A stretch of DNA of 64,000 bases from Trichopria drosophilae (taxonomy: Eukaryota > Arthropoda > Insecta > Hymenoptera > Diapriidae): NCBI GenBank assembly GCA_030407085.1, contig CM059587.1, positions 45,110,501-45,174,500 on the forward strand, given 5' to 3'. Below the pieces are notes generated by a model. That model was given only the letters and a program-made list of their open reading frames with translations, had not been told where the DNA came from and did not search any database. This document shows positions 45,500 through 58,525 of this stretch, piece by piece. The position numbers and the translations under genes were made by a program. Each line of letters opens with the position of its first letter. Position 1 is the first letter of the stretch.

Positions 45500-47055
45500 T
45501 TAACTTCCCATCAGGAAGTTTCTCAACTTGAAGCAGCGCAGGACGAAACTGAAGAGAACCTTCGCGGCAGATTCACTATTGCTACTCAGTAGGAGCAGCA
45601 GAATATTCTCGTCCGAATAGTACTGCAGACCGAGGTTGTGACAAGCTGAATCGCGACAAGACTTGAAAAAAGGACATCGTTGAAGGATGTGGCAAACAGT
45701 CTCCAAATCTCCCAAATTACATAGAGAACATGATAGCAAAGGGTTGTATTTAAAGACGTGATTGCCTACGTACAGGGAGCGCGAGTGAACTGTAGCCACC
45801 CTTAGTTGCAGACGAACACGCGTAAAAGCAATTGGACATCGTTCAGGGTGTAAGGAAGCCAACCCATCAGATATCTGCCTGAATAAGGGAATTAGGCAGG
45901 AGTCGGATCTAAAGTATCTCTGCAAATCCCTCCTACGCTGCTGCAGTGCAAAATTATGACAGACCTCATCCACTCGTACCTCCCAGTAGTCGGCAGATAG
46001 ATTAGATAAGAGGTCTTCGGAATCGATTGAAGTTAAAATACTTTTTAGGCTTCGCACCCAATTAGGGGACGTGATACGCGCACTGTTACAACTAAGCTCG
46101 CATAACCTAAGCAGGCTTATCTTCGCTAGATTACCTGGCGGTTTACGCAGGGTACGGATTACCCACAACAGGGCACGACGCAAGATCTCTATGGAAATTG
46201 GATACAAACCTAGCTCCAAGCGCAAAAGATAGCAAGGTGTTGAACGCGGTAGTCGATACAGTCTTTTAAAGAATTCTAACTGGACTCTTTCAAGGCGGTC
46301 GAGGTAGTCGAGAGCCCAAAACGGGGCCGCATACAAAAGAGTGGAAACGATTATCGCTTTATATAATTTGAGCACGCCCTGCCATGAGTCTGCTTTCGCA
46401 TTGGAGTATATTGGAGTATGATCCCACCACTTCTACACGACTGCCCTCAAATAAAAAGATCCTAGAGGCAGCATTAAGGGGGCCACCACCTCTGAATACC
46501 ACGATCTTTGTTTTTGTTGTGTTGACCGATAGCCCGTTTATCGTACAATAATCAGCTAAGACTGCTAATTTGGTGCTTAGATCTGATGGAGAATATGCAA
46601 AAACTGCCAGGTCATCAGCAAACAACAACATTAACAAATCGGATGAAGTGGTAAGATCAATTATCACCTCTTAGACCCCTAGCACGAAAAAACGTTACAA
46701 TATCAGATAGAAACAATAAAAAAAGCAATGGGCTTAACACTTCGCCCTGCAGTACGCCTTCGGTAACCTTAAAAACCCTAGAACGACCAGCGTATGTATT
46801 AATCGAGACAGACGCGGAATCATACAAAGATTTTAACAGATTTATAAATTTGGCGCTCACTCCGAAATTGTATAATTTATGCCATAACTTCACTTGGGGA
46901 ATGGAGTCGAACGCCCTACGGAAGTCAACAAAAAGGACATGGCATTTTTTGGCTGTCTTACTCAGCATGACTTGAATGGCCGCATTTAACGTGAAAATAT
47001 TGTCTTCCGTAGAGCGATCTCTTCTGAATCCCGCTTGCTCTTCTGGTAAAATATT
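45500..47055 (-). pseudogene. LINE ORF2 fragment: RT and C-terminal region
   Basis: Three frames together read as one ORF2. 47055-46657 carries LPEEQAGFRRDRSTEDN, DFRRAFDSIP and EGVLQGEVLSPLLF. 46667-46359 carries the active-site FADD (LLMLLFADDLAVF). 46375-45500 is the C-terminal region with LLYAAPFWALDYLDRLERVQ and the cysteine-rich CSLCNLGDLETVCHILQRC. Frame changes lie near 46665 and at about 46401-46420, the second next to a 10-bp tandem duplication (TTGGAGTATA/TTGGAGTATG). No endonuclease or RNase H is included. It is not functional. Confidence 0.88.
46401..46420. repeat. 10-bp tandem duplication breaking the LINE ORF
   Basis: TTGGAGTATA followed by TTGGAGTATG. The second RT frame ends shortly after it and the C-terminal frame resumes beyond it, so the duplication accounts for this frameshift. 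Confidence 0.75.
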
Positions 47056-47076
47056 CGAAACATAATATTAATATAG

Positions 47077-50000
47077 TCACATGTAATATATCGTTACGAA
47101 AGTTACAGCAGCCGAATTACGAAAAAGTTCAATTTTAAAAAAGTTATCTCACAACTTTGAGTATTCCTCTTTTCATTTTGATGAAAGGCACATTCTTATT
47201 GTCATGATTTTTCACTTTCCTACAATCTCAACTATTTATACTGTGAGCACGAAAGCACACAAAGCTTCGTTAACAAAGAATTATTATGAACGTTGAAAAA
47301 AAAACTTGTCAAATTCGACACCTGCGAATTCGGAGTTTAATTCGTTCATGATTCTAATGTCGAACAGTCATTAGGGACACATAAGAGGCACTATAATCTA
47401 CCAAAAAATGATATTACATATTTATTTCTATGATTTTTAAGGTATCATAACGGATGTCCTATTAAAGTTTAAAAGTTCTGGAAATAAGCCCATATATTAT
47501 TTGAATTATTGTGTCGATTAAGAAAAGAGGTAAACCTAATCAAATCACACTAGGACCCCACTGCGATAGTACCGCTGCACCGACCATCGTACAAAACTAT
47601 TCATATTGCCATCTTGAAAACTGCTTTAAAATAGTATATTACCTATCTAGGGCGGAAACGACGTCATTTTTTGTCACAACTGTTGGGAAATTTGCGGACT
47701 TGCAAAGAAAAAGTCCATCGTGCGGCAAGAAATGCTCGATCGCCCTTTGCACATGCGCAGAAGCGCAGTTGTGGTGCCCAGCGGCAATCAACGGCTTTCC
47801 TTAAAAATCATAAGAACTCTTATGCAACTGAGTATGTAAATTTTTATACCCACATTTTTAATATTATAAAAATTCAAACATAGGTTAAAGATTTCTTTAA
47901 AAAAAGAAATAGATCAGCATTATTAATAATATCTACCCCAATTTAACAATATCTACCCCAAAGTGAATGTCTACATGAAACTCTCGTTAGGAAATGTTAG
48001 TTCTAAAGACTACTTTATCAAAATGATAAAAGTTTCCGACAGAAAAGGAATCCCATCTAATCCCAAGTTCTCCGAACTAATTTCCAGAATCCGTTATTCC
48101 TCCAGTGATGTCGTCCGAGATCTTCAAGTAAAGCTTGATAATCCTACTCAGCAACTGCACGTTTAATCCGCGGAATACCCTGATAAATAATTGTATTCAT
48201 CTTAAATAGCATTAACATTAAATAGCAAAGCTTATACAAAAATGTTGTTAATGTTCCTATAATATTTATTTTAGTTACATTTTTCTAAAAGCGTTAACAC
48301 GAGTAGAATAAACTACGGATTGACAAATAAGACATTGATGAATGCTGAAAAGGTAAGATAATATACTTTTGTATAACATTATCGGTTAATTTAAATCGTG
48401 ATAGAATGAATTTTCCATAAGAACCCCAAAAAATACGCGTTTGATCATTTCGAAACTACTTTTTATAACTTTCATGCAGTTCTCAGACGAGTTTAAGAAA
48501 TACAATTATTTTTACTTTATTACATTTATAATTTTAGAACACTTCTATTTTCATTGAAAAGTAAAGCAAAAAGACTATTTTTATTGTTTATAGCTTCGCA
48601 AATCCATTCACGGTCCAATAAAGAAGTAAAAAACACTCGAAATACAAAATGCCAGTAGAAAGTTCCGTTTGCGGGCAGACAAGTAGTGTAAACTTGAAAT
48701 GGTCAGCCCAAATTCTTAAATGGTATACAAACTCATTTTATTCGTTTATGGTTTATTTAATAAATCATAGAGCGATCTCCAAATCACTTTAATTAATTTT
48801 ACAAATAAATTTATTTTATCACAAGTTTCCGACTGGATTAGAGTGGAGTGCGGAGATACAAAAGGGCGAGTTTTAATAAAAAAAAGGTGCTCGTTCATAT
48901 TCAAGGCCTGCGTTTATAGAATCTTTCGTCCATTCAATTTCCTTCATCAGACCAACGTTCCGAAGGTTTTTTAACTATCCCGCTTAATTTGCGATTAATA
49001 ATTGTCAATTTAGTAATTAAAATAAAATAATGAACGGCTTAAACCTACCAATTGCATTAGATGTTAGAATGCCATAGTTTGGAAATTTCATAAACATTTC
49101 AAACACCTTCCGTCGTAATCGCTCGGATTCACAAACGTTTAGGCCTTGTCGAAATATTTATAATCTCAATTAGTAATGAAATTAACAACGAAAAAAGGTA
49201 ATAGAAAAAAAGAGAAAAGATAAAAATTATAATCAATAACTATAAAGTTGATACAATTTCGATTTGACAGTTACTTGGAACATACTGGTATGTGAATATG
49301 ATTTGTTAGCATGCATTAGAATAAATCTAACGAAAGAAAAAGGCAATTAATATAACAATATATAATATGAAAACAAAAAACAAAAAAAATTTTATATAGA
49401 CGTGCAAAAAAATGTATAGACATGCAAAAAATATACAAATAAATAGAAATTGAAAATTAAAAAAATACATGCGTGGCGTTGCGTTCAAACCCCTCCGCAA
49501 CTGAACTCTTCAATGAGGCTTTGCCTTTTTGAATAATAATTTGTTTTATTCTAATTTTGTATATCACCATTGGAAAGAGCAATAAAAAATGTGTCAAATT
49601 CAGGTGTTCAACAATTTTTGAGGCCCTTATTTATCTCCTCTAGAGAGCTCTGAAAAAGTGATGAAAAAAGTGTCCCCGTGGGCTTTAATGGATTAAATAC
49701 GTTATACTTTGAATATTCGATTATTGAAATAATGTAAAAGTCACACTTCTCTAATCTTATGTATCTGTATCCAATCGATTTTATCATAAATATTATAAGT
49801 AAGTAATTTTCAATTTCTTTCGTTTTAATATTATTTTATTCGATAGCCAAAATTTCAAGATTCTTGTAATCGAAATTGTGTCCAGTTTTAATTATATACG
49901 TAATTAAATCTATATATATATATCATTACTTCATGTCTTTTTTTAGCTTGTCCTATATAACTTCTATCCCAATGAAGCATGACACCAAAGATTGGTATTG

Positions 50001-50956
50001 AATCCTGGACATGCCGTCTGATGTCACCTTGCTTGTTACCAATGTGTAGGTTTTGATACCGTCCTTAAATATATAAATGTACTTTTTCTATTTTTAATCT
50101 CCTTTGAATATTTTCTGTAATACTACCTTTTACGAATGGAACACAGAAAGTATTTATATGTTTTAATTTTAAGACTAATCGGAAGTGTTGTAAGATTCAT
50201 AAATGCTTTTAGAAATACATTGATTAGTAATGTATAATTAAAGTATGTCTAACACACGTTTAAGGTTTTTTGTCGCAATCTTATTTCCGACAAATTTATA
50301 AAATTAATGCAAAAACTTGTCAAGATAAAAATAAATATCTACTAGGGCATTCACACATTATAAAAATGCGCCACGGATTACGACCATTTTTACGGGGTAT
50401 AAATTCGCGAATCCACATTATGCATATGTAATACATAAAAATAATGTACATGTGTACCTTCTACAGGAATCTTATTTTACGATGTATAATATTTCAGAAA
50501 AAAGGGAGCAACATGCCCTATTTGGCGCACACATCGATCTCATATTAACTTCCATAAAATATATTGCGTAGTATGTTGATTATGGGTTCATTCTCTGGCA
50601 TATTTTTAGCATATTTGACTGCATTTTTCATACTCTGAGTAAGTCAATAAATGTCAGATGTACTTTATGGATATAGGGAATATGATGAAAGCAGTTAGAA
50701 AATTAAGAATGATACGGACAGAATTGTTAAAAATTAGAGATAATTTGATTGAATTGAAGATAATTTATACTACGTTCCGAAATTCAATCAGTTTTAACAA
50801 CTAGTATTGCATAGTTAATGGTTAACTAGATTCTATTACCTTGAAACTAATCTCTGACCTAAGGTGAATTAAATTTATTTAAGGAGATAAATAAACGTAT
50901 AAGGCACATCTCTCCTAATACATCTTCTAATATTTTATACAGTAGTTGGATTACTG
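47077..50956. other. Intergenic, no gene recognised
   Basis: AT-rich. A GC-richer patch at about 47550-47810 has short plus-strand frames without known motifs; it might be an unrelated TE piece or an exon relic. A 67-codon plus frame (47963-48166) is unrecognised. Near 49655-49695 the sequence GTCCCCGTGGGCTTTAATGG-ATTAA resembles a worn right end of the TTAA palindromic family. Confidence 0.4.
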
Positions 50957-50958
50957 TA

Positions 50959-51226
50959 CAGTAGAGTCCCGGTGTATTTGCCCGCTCGGTTCTTCGCCTT
51001 CCCCTCCCGTCTCCTTATATTTGTCAAGAGAAGAGGAGATCCGCTTCTCCCACTCCACTCAGTCGCGTTACGCTTGTGACGTCACAGCAGACCCTTCCTG
51101 AGGCCTCAGCGCGCAAGGTGGGGGAAAAAGAGAGCGGCGACAGACAAATATAATAAGACCGAACTGGGCAAATATGCTGGGATGGAAATATAGCGAGACG
51201 CAATGACATATATCGGGACTCTACTG
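50959..51226. mobile_element. pogo/Tigger-like MITE, 268 bp
   Basis: TA (50957-50958) then CAGTAGAGTCCCGGTGTATT, and the inverted end ATATATCGGGACTCTACTG then TA (51227-51228). CAGT-starting TIRs with TA duplication are typical of the pogo/Tigger branch of Tc1/mariner. The interior is strikingly GC-richer than its surroundings and contains a TGACGTCA palindrome; the minus-strand frame inside it is not a recognised protein. Confidence 0.82.
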
Positions 51227-51554
51227 TACAATCAGTAAGACACGGACCAGTTTGTTGAGCATCTAGTTGAATTATACTTTTATACAGAAAAACAAACTAA
51301 TGTAGAGTTCGTCTGTATATCATATTACTACTTATGCAACACCCCTAACTACTTTTTTCTGTAAGTGTAAGATGATTTGACCATCATTTGACCTTAGATA
51401 TAATAATAAATTTAACTTTTTCATGTGTATGTCGATTAAAGGCTTTTTAAGCCACCATTGCCACCATCGAGGTTTTAAAAATATGCACTGATTTTAATCG
51501 ACATGACGTTCTCTTGTGGACCAACTTCAGGATATTACTTTTTTGAAAAATCGT

Positions 51555-52010
51555 TCTACAGTGTTATGGCAAAAAGTACGGGAACGGTCAAATATTTCGA
51601 AAATCATTGATATTAAACAACATTTTTCGTTTATTTGACTATTTAAATGTTTAAACTAGTAACTTCGTAACTAGTAACATTGAAAATCAACCACCCACGT
51701 GAAACAATTTTCCAAAAATAGCTGCTGTAACACTCCGCAAAATATAGATTTTTGAACATTTGTTTTAGCGAATTTCAAAATATTTATTCAGAATTTACTA
51801 AATTAAAAATTTTAATAATCGAATAATTCCTTCAAAAGGAATATCAGCGGCATCTTTGATTTAGTGTTTTGTATTCCATGATGATATCTACCCGTGTTGC
51901 AAAAATCGATTTTTTGAAAAATCTTTTCACGTGTGTCAGTTTGTTTTTGTAATATCGATGGTTTTCATAATATTTGACAGTTCCCTGACTTTTTGTATAT
52001 ATAGAAATCG
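51555..52010. mobile_element. Foldback element, ~450 bp
   Basis: Left GTGTTATGGCAAAAAGTACG and GGTCAAATATTTCGAAAATC are mirrored at the right by TTTCATAATATTTGACAG and TTCCCTGACTTTTTGTATAT, with interior arms CCCACGTGAAA / TTTTCACGTGTG. No target duplication was defined and there is no coding content. The ends are reminiscent of Tc1-like TIRs but that is not firm. Confidence 0.6.
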
Positions 52011-52573
52011 CCAGAAAACCACACTTAGGGAAGATGTAATTCCGTCATACTCTCCACAATTTGCGATTTGTCAAGAAAATCTTTTATGATTTATAATCTC
52101 TCGACTAGGAAAGAATAGTTAAAATTTAAAAAAGAACACCAATTATTTACGATAGTTAATCTCAAATAGTCGAATATCAGTTCGAAAATGAAAATTTGTT
52201 ATTATTTCTTGTTTCTATCAGGTGAAAATACGAAAAGGACGTGTTCTATAACGTTCCAGAAAGTAAATCTATCTACAGGATTGATGACAAAGAATAAAAT
52301 GTCTTAGAATGGTAATTTGCTTCTGAAGGGAGAATGTATAGTCTGATCGAACTGGCCGTAACTACTGCGCACAGAAATTATAGCTACAAATGCGGCATCT
52401 ATTTAAAGATGCAGAATTCTCCAAGTTGCTATGTGAAAATAAGAAAATTTGCATTAGTCAGGAAGCTGGATTTCTTCCCGTGCGTACGAAGAGGTTCAGT
52501 ATTGGTCAAAGGTGATTTTTATGTATCTTGACCAGCAGAATCCGAATCCGAAGATCAAAATTCGTGAAAAGTG

Positions 52574-53095
52574 GTTATTTTTCTGTTATACACTGTTGTT
52601 TAAACCGCATATAAAATGCTATTTTTGCGTTCCCGGACAAAAATATTCCGAAAACTTGGGCAATTTTATGAACAAATAATTTATACACTTCTCACTAAAA
52701 ATTGTGCTTTAAAAGTTATGACCGTTTTAAATTTGATTTTTGTGAATTTCATCAACTTGGTCATCAAATATGACAAGAACTCTATTTATTGATATTCTAA
52801 GCGCACCTTTTTTCACGACATCAATTGCATATTTATAGAAAAAAAAACCCGAAACTTATGCTATAAGAGCCATTTGTTTATTATACGTATGAAAAAATAA
52901 TAACCCACGCCATAATATTTATTCACCAGTTGCTGAAAATTCACAAAAATCAAAGTTAAAATGGCCGTAACTTTTAAAGTACTAAGTGCAAAGTGTATAA
53001 ATGATTTTCTTCTTAAAATTGCCAAAATGTTCTGAACATTTTTGTCCAGGTACGCAAGAACAACGTTTTGTATATTGTTTAAACAAAATAACACA
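52574..53095. mobile_element. Foldback element with ~215-bp arms
   Basis: About 52574-52790 and 52880-53095 are imperfect inverted copies, for example GCGTTCCCGGACAAAAAT and ATTTTTGTCCAGGTACGC, or GTGCTTTAAAAGTTATGACC and GGCCGTAACTTTTAAAGTAC. The right arm runs straight into the next palindrome, so this may be an outer or composite part of it. Confidence 0.65.
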
Positions 53096-54399
53096 AAATT
53101 GAACCGCGACTTTGGGCTCTCAAATTCGAATCAAATCGCTGTTAGTTTTTACGTCACTACATTTTCTTAATGTTTTTGGATGTGCTCTACACGATGCAAT
53201 CATTAAAAAAAAGCGAAAAATTTTATCTTTTATTTTTTTTTGCAACTTTGCGTAAAAATCGCGATTTTTACATGATTTTTGTTTAGAAAACGGCCGATTG
53301 TAACCAGGCAATTGTACTTTAAAAATATGAGGGTGATTTGTTATAGAAAAATTTTGCCTGCAAATACAAACCTCTCAAAGTAGATAACATCGGTAATTTA
53401 TTTGCTCTACTCACATTAACAGAATGGTTTACTTTTTTTTACTGTCTTAACATTCGATAACTTATTAATTCATATATTGAAGGATTGCGGAAAATTCTGA
53501 TGATGAAATTTATGCGGTATTAAAAAAATTCAAAATGACGGATTCAATATGGCGGAATTTTTTTACATATTTTACCATTTTCGGACGGAAATGTTCATTC
53601 AGGGATGTTCGGGATCGCTGATAAATATGACATCAGAATTGGAAAATTCAAAATGGTGTATCCAATATGGCGGAATTTATGAATAATTTCTTGTTTGATA
53701 ATTATACCGGATTCTTCAAAGGCCGCAAATGACTTTGTCTTACAAATACTCTCGTCAAAATCGAATTTTTTTCGTCACAAAAAATAATGACCGCCGCGTT
53801 GCATCCGCTATTTTGAATTTTACACTTATAACATTATATTCGTAATCTTAGACCCCAAAAACGCTTGAGTGGACATTTATCTAAAAGTAGATAAAAAAAA
53901 AATATAAAATATTCCGTCATATTTGATCCGCCATTTTGAATTTTTGAATTCTGATGTCACATTCGTAATCAGAGACCCCAAAAAACCCTGAGTGAACATT
54001 TTCGGCCAATAACGGTAAAATATTTTTAAAAATGCCACCATATTGAATCCTCCATTTTGAATTTGTTTAATAGTGCATTATATTCATCATCAGAATTTTC
54101 CGAAATCCTTCAATATATGATTTAATAAGTTATCGAAGGTCAAGACAATAAAATAAAGTAAACCATTCTGATAATGTGAGTAGAACACGTAAATTACCGA
54201 TGTTATCGACTTTGAAGCTTGTATTTGCAGGAAAAAATTTTTTATAGCAAACCACTCTCATATTGTTTAAGTACGAGCATTAATAACAGTAGACGTTTGT
54301 TGTATAAAGAAACCATTTTTCTGGTTAGAGTCGGCCGTTTTCTTTAAAAAATCGTTTAAAAATCACGGTTGAATTTTGTGTTATTCAGGCGTTAATGGG
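53089..54399. mobile_element. TTAA-ended palindromic element with tandem core
   Basis: The right end GGCGTTAATGGG is followed by TTAA (54400-54403), as in the 11518-18281 element. Arms about 53089-53510 and 54085-54399 are inverted copies (AACACAAAATTGAACCGCG and CGGTTGAATTTTGTGTT; CCGATGTTATC and GATAACATCGG). The core is made of ~121-bp units. The left terminus with TTAA was not found; the sequence there is the arm of the neighbouring foldback. No open frame. Confidence 0.7.
53520..54110. repeat. ~121-bp tandem units in both orientations
   Basis: Three units carry the phrase ATCCGCCATTTTGAATTT, near 53801, 53924 and 54045, followed by GTAATCAGAGACCCCAAAAA-type sequence. Two inverted units (TTCAAAATGACGGATTCAA at about 53529 and TTCAAAATGGTGTATCCAA at about 53648) precede them. 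Spacing is 118-123 bases. The same unit sits in the 17.7-kb core. Confidence 0.8.
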
Positions 54400-54403
54400 T
54401 TAA

Positions 54404-57400
54404 TTTGGCAGACTTACCTGTTATTTTAAGAAAAGTGTATTGCAATGTTTACGTATAGTAACTTAATTTATATGTGTGATGCCTGTTTAAGGTACTTTTG
54501 AATGATGGATGCTTATCATAATACGTGACTAAACATTAAATTAAGAAAGAACTAAACTAGTAACACTGATTTATATTCTAGACTAATTCTATGCAATGAT
54601 TTCATAATATTATATTTTACTATATATACAAACCAACAGAATGTAACATGTTCCTAAACACTTAGGATCCTTCTCAATTACTCCATTCACATCGCTGAAC
54701 TTTGTAAACGAACGAACAAAATATAATGACTAATATAATGGCCTGATGTTTTTGGAGTGTCATCAACTTAATATACTTTTTAAAATTTATTCGTGTATCC
54801 TTATGCCATATAAAAATGTCAACTCTAAATTTCATTTTAAAAAATAATAAATCAAGTGCATGTTTAATAACAGACCAACACATTTTTTAAATATCTTATT
54901 ATTGAGGCATTTATTCGTAACATTTCCAATGTTAAACAATTTGAAAATTTCCTGAAATATGGTGTAAACCAGGTATAGGTTTATATTTCTAAAATGTATA
55001 GTTCCTCAAAATCAGTCTGAACAACCTTAATTGTATTTCCTAGAATAATTCTGTAATTTGTTCCGGGATTTCATCCGACGATTTTGTAACGTTTCATCTA
55101 CATGCGTAAGTTATGTTTATTTTGCGATTTATCCCCATGACACTGAGTGGGACAAACATATTGCGCATTCATCCCTCGAATCGCGCAGAAGAATAAATTC
55201 TGCCTCTGTATACTGCGATTAAATTTCGAATGTACATTCAATTTGCAAAAAACGACACCGGGGAGGAGGTCTTTTCTAATGATTACAATTTCGAAGACGT
55301 AACTTATTTTCTTCCAAACTGATGTTATTCCCTTTCTTCGGATTTCGTCAAATTCTATAAATAAACTGATATTTATACAGCTAACACAACATAATGTTTT
55401 TTAATTTAGATTACTCAAGGAGATTCTAAACTGCTTCATTTATAATTCAGCATTTCTTTTATATTTGAACTCATTTCCTTCATTAAAATTTTATCTGACG
55501 CTTTGATTTTGCAGAAGAAACTGATGCCATTTCATATTCATACTGCAAAAGTCTGGTTCTAAATTCTCAATTACATTATAGAATAATAAATATGTAATTT
55601 CCTCGCATATACTGTCAACGTAATTATATTATATTTGCGCGTGTTTTTTTTTTGTTTATATTTCCATACGGAGAAATCTAACAAAATAACATATTTATTA
55701 TGGACATAAACGTTCGTAAATTCTAAAATTAAAATGAAATACATTTTAGAATCCCCTTAAAATTACCTCCGCCAAAATTTTAGATTGCGTTGTCCGACAA
55801 GGCAGGAACAAGTGAAAACGGTATGAATTTGCATTTATTTACTTGGAAATTAGATGCATTAAGATGGATCCTATCAACTCCTAACCTGAAAATTACTAAA
55901 GTTACTAAACATCTCAAATCAAAATTCATAATTTCCAGTTGAATCTAATATCACTTATTTTCTTTGTTTCAAATAAACGGAGTAATTTAGCTTCAAAGAA
56001 ATAAAGATTCTCTAAGTTGCTAGCATTTTCATGAGTTTTCGACAGTGGAAATACGAGTTAATTTGACAGAATTTGCTCGTTTTCGTTTGATATCTAATAT
56101 CAAAATCTCAAGTATTTTCAAATATTATCAAAGGAATTAATACGATAATACTGAGGGCATACGCTTTTTCAAGCGCAGAAATCTTTAAGGTAGTTGTTTC
56201 CTAAAATATCATATATTGTGAAAATAGTAGGGAAAAATAAATTAAAAGAATTTAGTTTTTATTATTAATGATATTGTTGATGGTAGAAAGATTTATTATG
56301 TTCGACAAAGAAATAAAATGTCCAAAAGTAATTTATTAAAGAACTTTTTGTACTGATTCAAATTTTAACGAATGATGGCTTAGGATTCTTTACAACTTCA
56401 CCGAATTAATTTTTACAAAACATATTCATAAAATGTAAAAACTGATGTTTGTTCTCCATATAAATAGATATATTTTGAGTTAGCTTTTGGACAGCGTCAA
56501 AATCGGTGAAGTTGTAGAGAATATTTTTCGGGAAACAATAAACCATTCGTTAAAATCCATCAAGTTTTAAAAATGTTTTCAAACTTTTTGATAATTCAAC
56601 GTTTTTCAAAATTTCAGTCGATAAAAATTGTTTAACAAATCATTTTGGCACATTTCACTTTTTTTTCGAGAACAACAATGCTTTTTGCATTCAACAATGT
56701 CATCATAATAAAAAATAATTTTTTGAAAAAGTCATAAAATACTTTTCTCCAATATGTGCCCAGTACATATTATTATCCTGGGGAACAGCTAACTTAACCT
56801 ATTATACTTATATGGACAACTAAAACTTCAACATGATTTCGTCCATAAAAATGGCCGTTTTAAGCTTTAAAACTGTAAGGAAGGTCTTACAATCTTATAA
56901 TTCTTAATTTTCAAGTTAGGTGTTGACATTAAAAACAGGATTATTGCAACCTTTGTTTTTTATCGACTGTACTAATCTGCATTTAAAATATTAATATTAT
57001 GCTCTATCGCGTGTAAATTTAGCAGAGACGTAGCCCCATTACGGACAGGGACAGGACAGGTGTATTCTAATACAGTCGATGAAAATGTCGTCATATTCCT
57101 ATAACGTATCACGTTGAAAATAAATCGATTAACAATTAATTTTACAGAATTACAAGCGGCGTGAAAAATAGTTACGTTAACTTTACGTGTCGTATAAAAT
57201 CGATAAAACTAAAGGTTTTACTTTGTGGAAAGTAGTTTTTTGCTTTTTTATAAATGTTATCGTTTCCTGGTATTGTGTAACATTGACTTTGATCACTTCT
57301 CTAGGGACGACCAAAACTTATATAATTAATATACCCGGTTTTCTCAGTACAACGTGATTTATTTCATAAGTGACGCGTTATAAAAACACAATGATTTTTT

Positions 57401-58285
57401 GTATGATTGCGAATGTGCATTGAAATATGAATTGGTTACGGTTCTTGATGGCTTTTTTGCCATGAAATATATGCGAATTCCCTAATAATTAGGCAGCTAA
57501 TTGCAATTTGTGCATTTTTTTGACAATGATATTGCGATTTTCACTACAAACTAATTTATTATTGTCTGGTAGGGAGAAAGGAGCGCATTTGACGTTACTT
57601 TATTTTATATGTACACAGATGATTATTTATAATAAGGAATAAAAATCTGTGAAGTGCAGACAACGAAAAAGGATTTAATACCTTATCTACTCCGATTTTT
57701 TTTTAACTTTTGACAAAAAATTATGCTTTAAGTTTAGAAAATCATTAAAACAATTACTTGTTGCTGTAATCTCTGTGGATTCAAAACAATAATTCACAGT
57801 CGTAAACAAACGAAAAATTGCGTACATTAATTTGGAATCATCAACATGACATCATTGTAAACAACATTTAGATGTCTGATAGATTTCACGTATCTCATGA
57901 CTCTTGATATTTCTTAATTTAGTACAATAGAATGTTTTTAAACCATTAAAACACAATCCTGGTATAAATGGAAGCTTTCAAAATGTCTTAATTCGCCTTT
58001 GTAGAATGTCTAGAGTAAACTTGACAAAAGAAACGGAAATTTAGACATTTTAAACGTATTACTCATCCATTTTTACCAGGAAACCAATTATACAGGTATA
58101 ATTTCTTCAAACTTTTTTTAAATAATTGTTACTATTATATAATGAACGTATAAATAATTACTTGTCAATATCTACCGGTGAAGAAAATGTGTACCAATAT
58201 TATTCTGTTAGTGAATCGCAAGAAGCTTGTTCCCAGTGACGCAGTTGGTGTTTTTCGTATATTTACAACTTACTTTTAATTAGTA
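54404..58285. other. Intergenic, no gene recognised
   Basis: AT-rich sequence with only short open frames. It includes a 194-bp imperfect hairpin (56362-56555) with arms starting TTTTAACGAATGATGG and ending CCATTCGTTAAAA, enclosing CTTCACCGA/TCGGTGAAG. Nothing else stands out. Confidence 0.45.
56362..56555. repeat. Imperfect hairpin, ~194 bp
   Basis: Arms TTTTAACGAATGATGGCTTA and ACTTCACCGA (left) are mirrored by TCGGTGAAGT and AAACCATTCGTTAAAA (right) around a ~90-base loop. It may be a small foldback element; no flanking duplication was seen. Confidence 0.55.
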
Positions 58286-58525
58286 GGGGAGACGGGGTAA
58301 AGCGGCCATATTAAGCCTTTTCGAATAACAGATTTTCTTTCGTCGTGGTCTGTTCGAAAGGTTATTCAATTGTTCAAACTCGCAACATTCTGCATTTTAA
58401 TATACGTTTTATTTGAAGATATTTGAAGATGTTTATCTACTTGTTTTTACGTTATCTTTGCCTTTCTTCGTATGTAATTTCGAACCATTTTACACTTCGG
58501 AAAAAAAACACAAAAGTGGCATTAG

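Larger units (their letters stand above)
45298..47063 (-). mobile_element. 5'-truncated non-LTR retrotransposon (LINE)
   Basis: A 13-bp target duplication AATATTAATATAG flanks it (45285-45297 and 47064-47076). On the minus strand it enters in the RT domain and ends in a short ATCT/ATAT microsatellite tail (45298-45322) beyond an AATAAA-like hexamer. Length is 1.77 kb. The sharp 5' truncation and intact duplication show insertion by target-primed reverse transcription, but the ORF is broken in two places. The clade is probably Jockey/I-related. Confidence 0.9.

Noticed and set aside
47511..47804. 97-codon plus-strand frame in a GC-richer patch
   Set aside because: No domain, splice context or codon pattern supports a gene; left as an unexplained patch.
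47963..48166. 67-codon plus-strand frame
   Set aside because: No recognisable motif and no supporting context; isolated short frame in AT-rich sequence.
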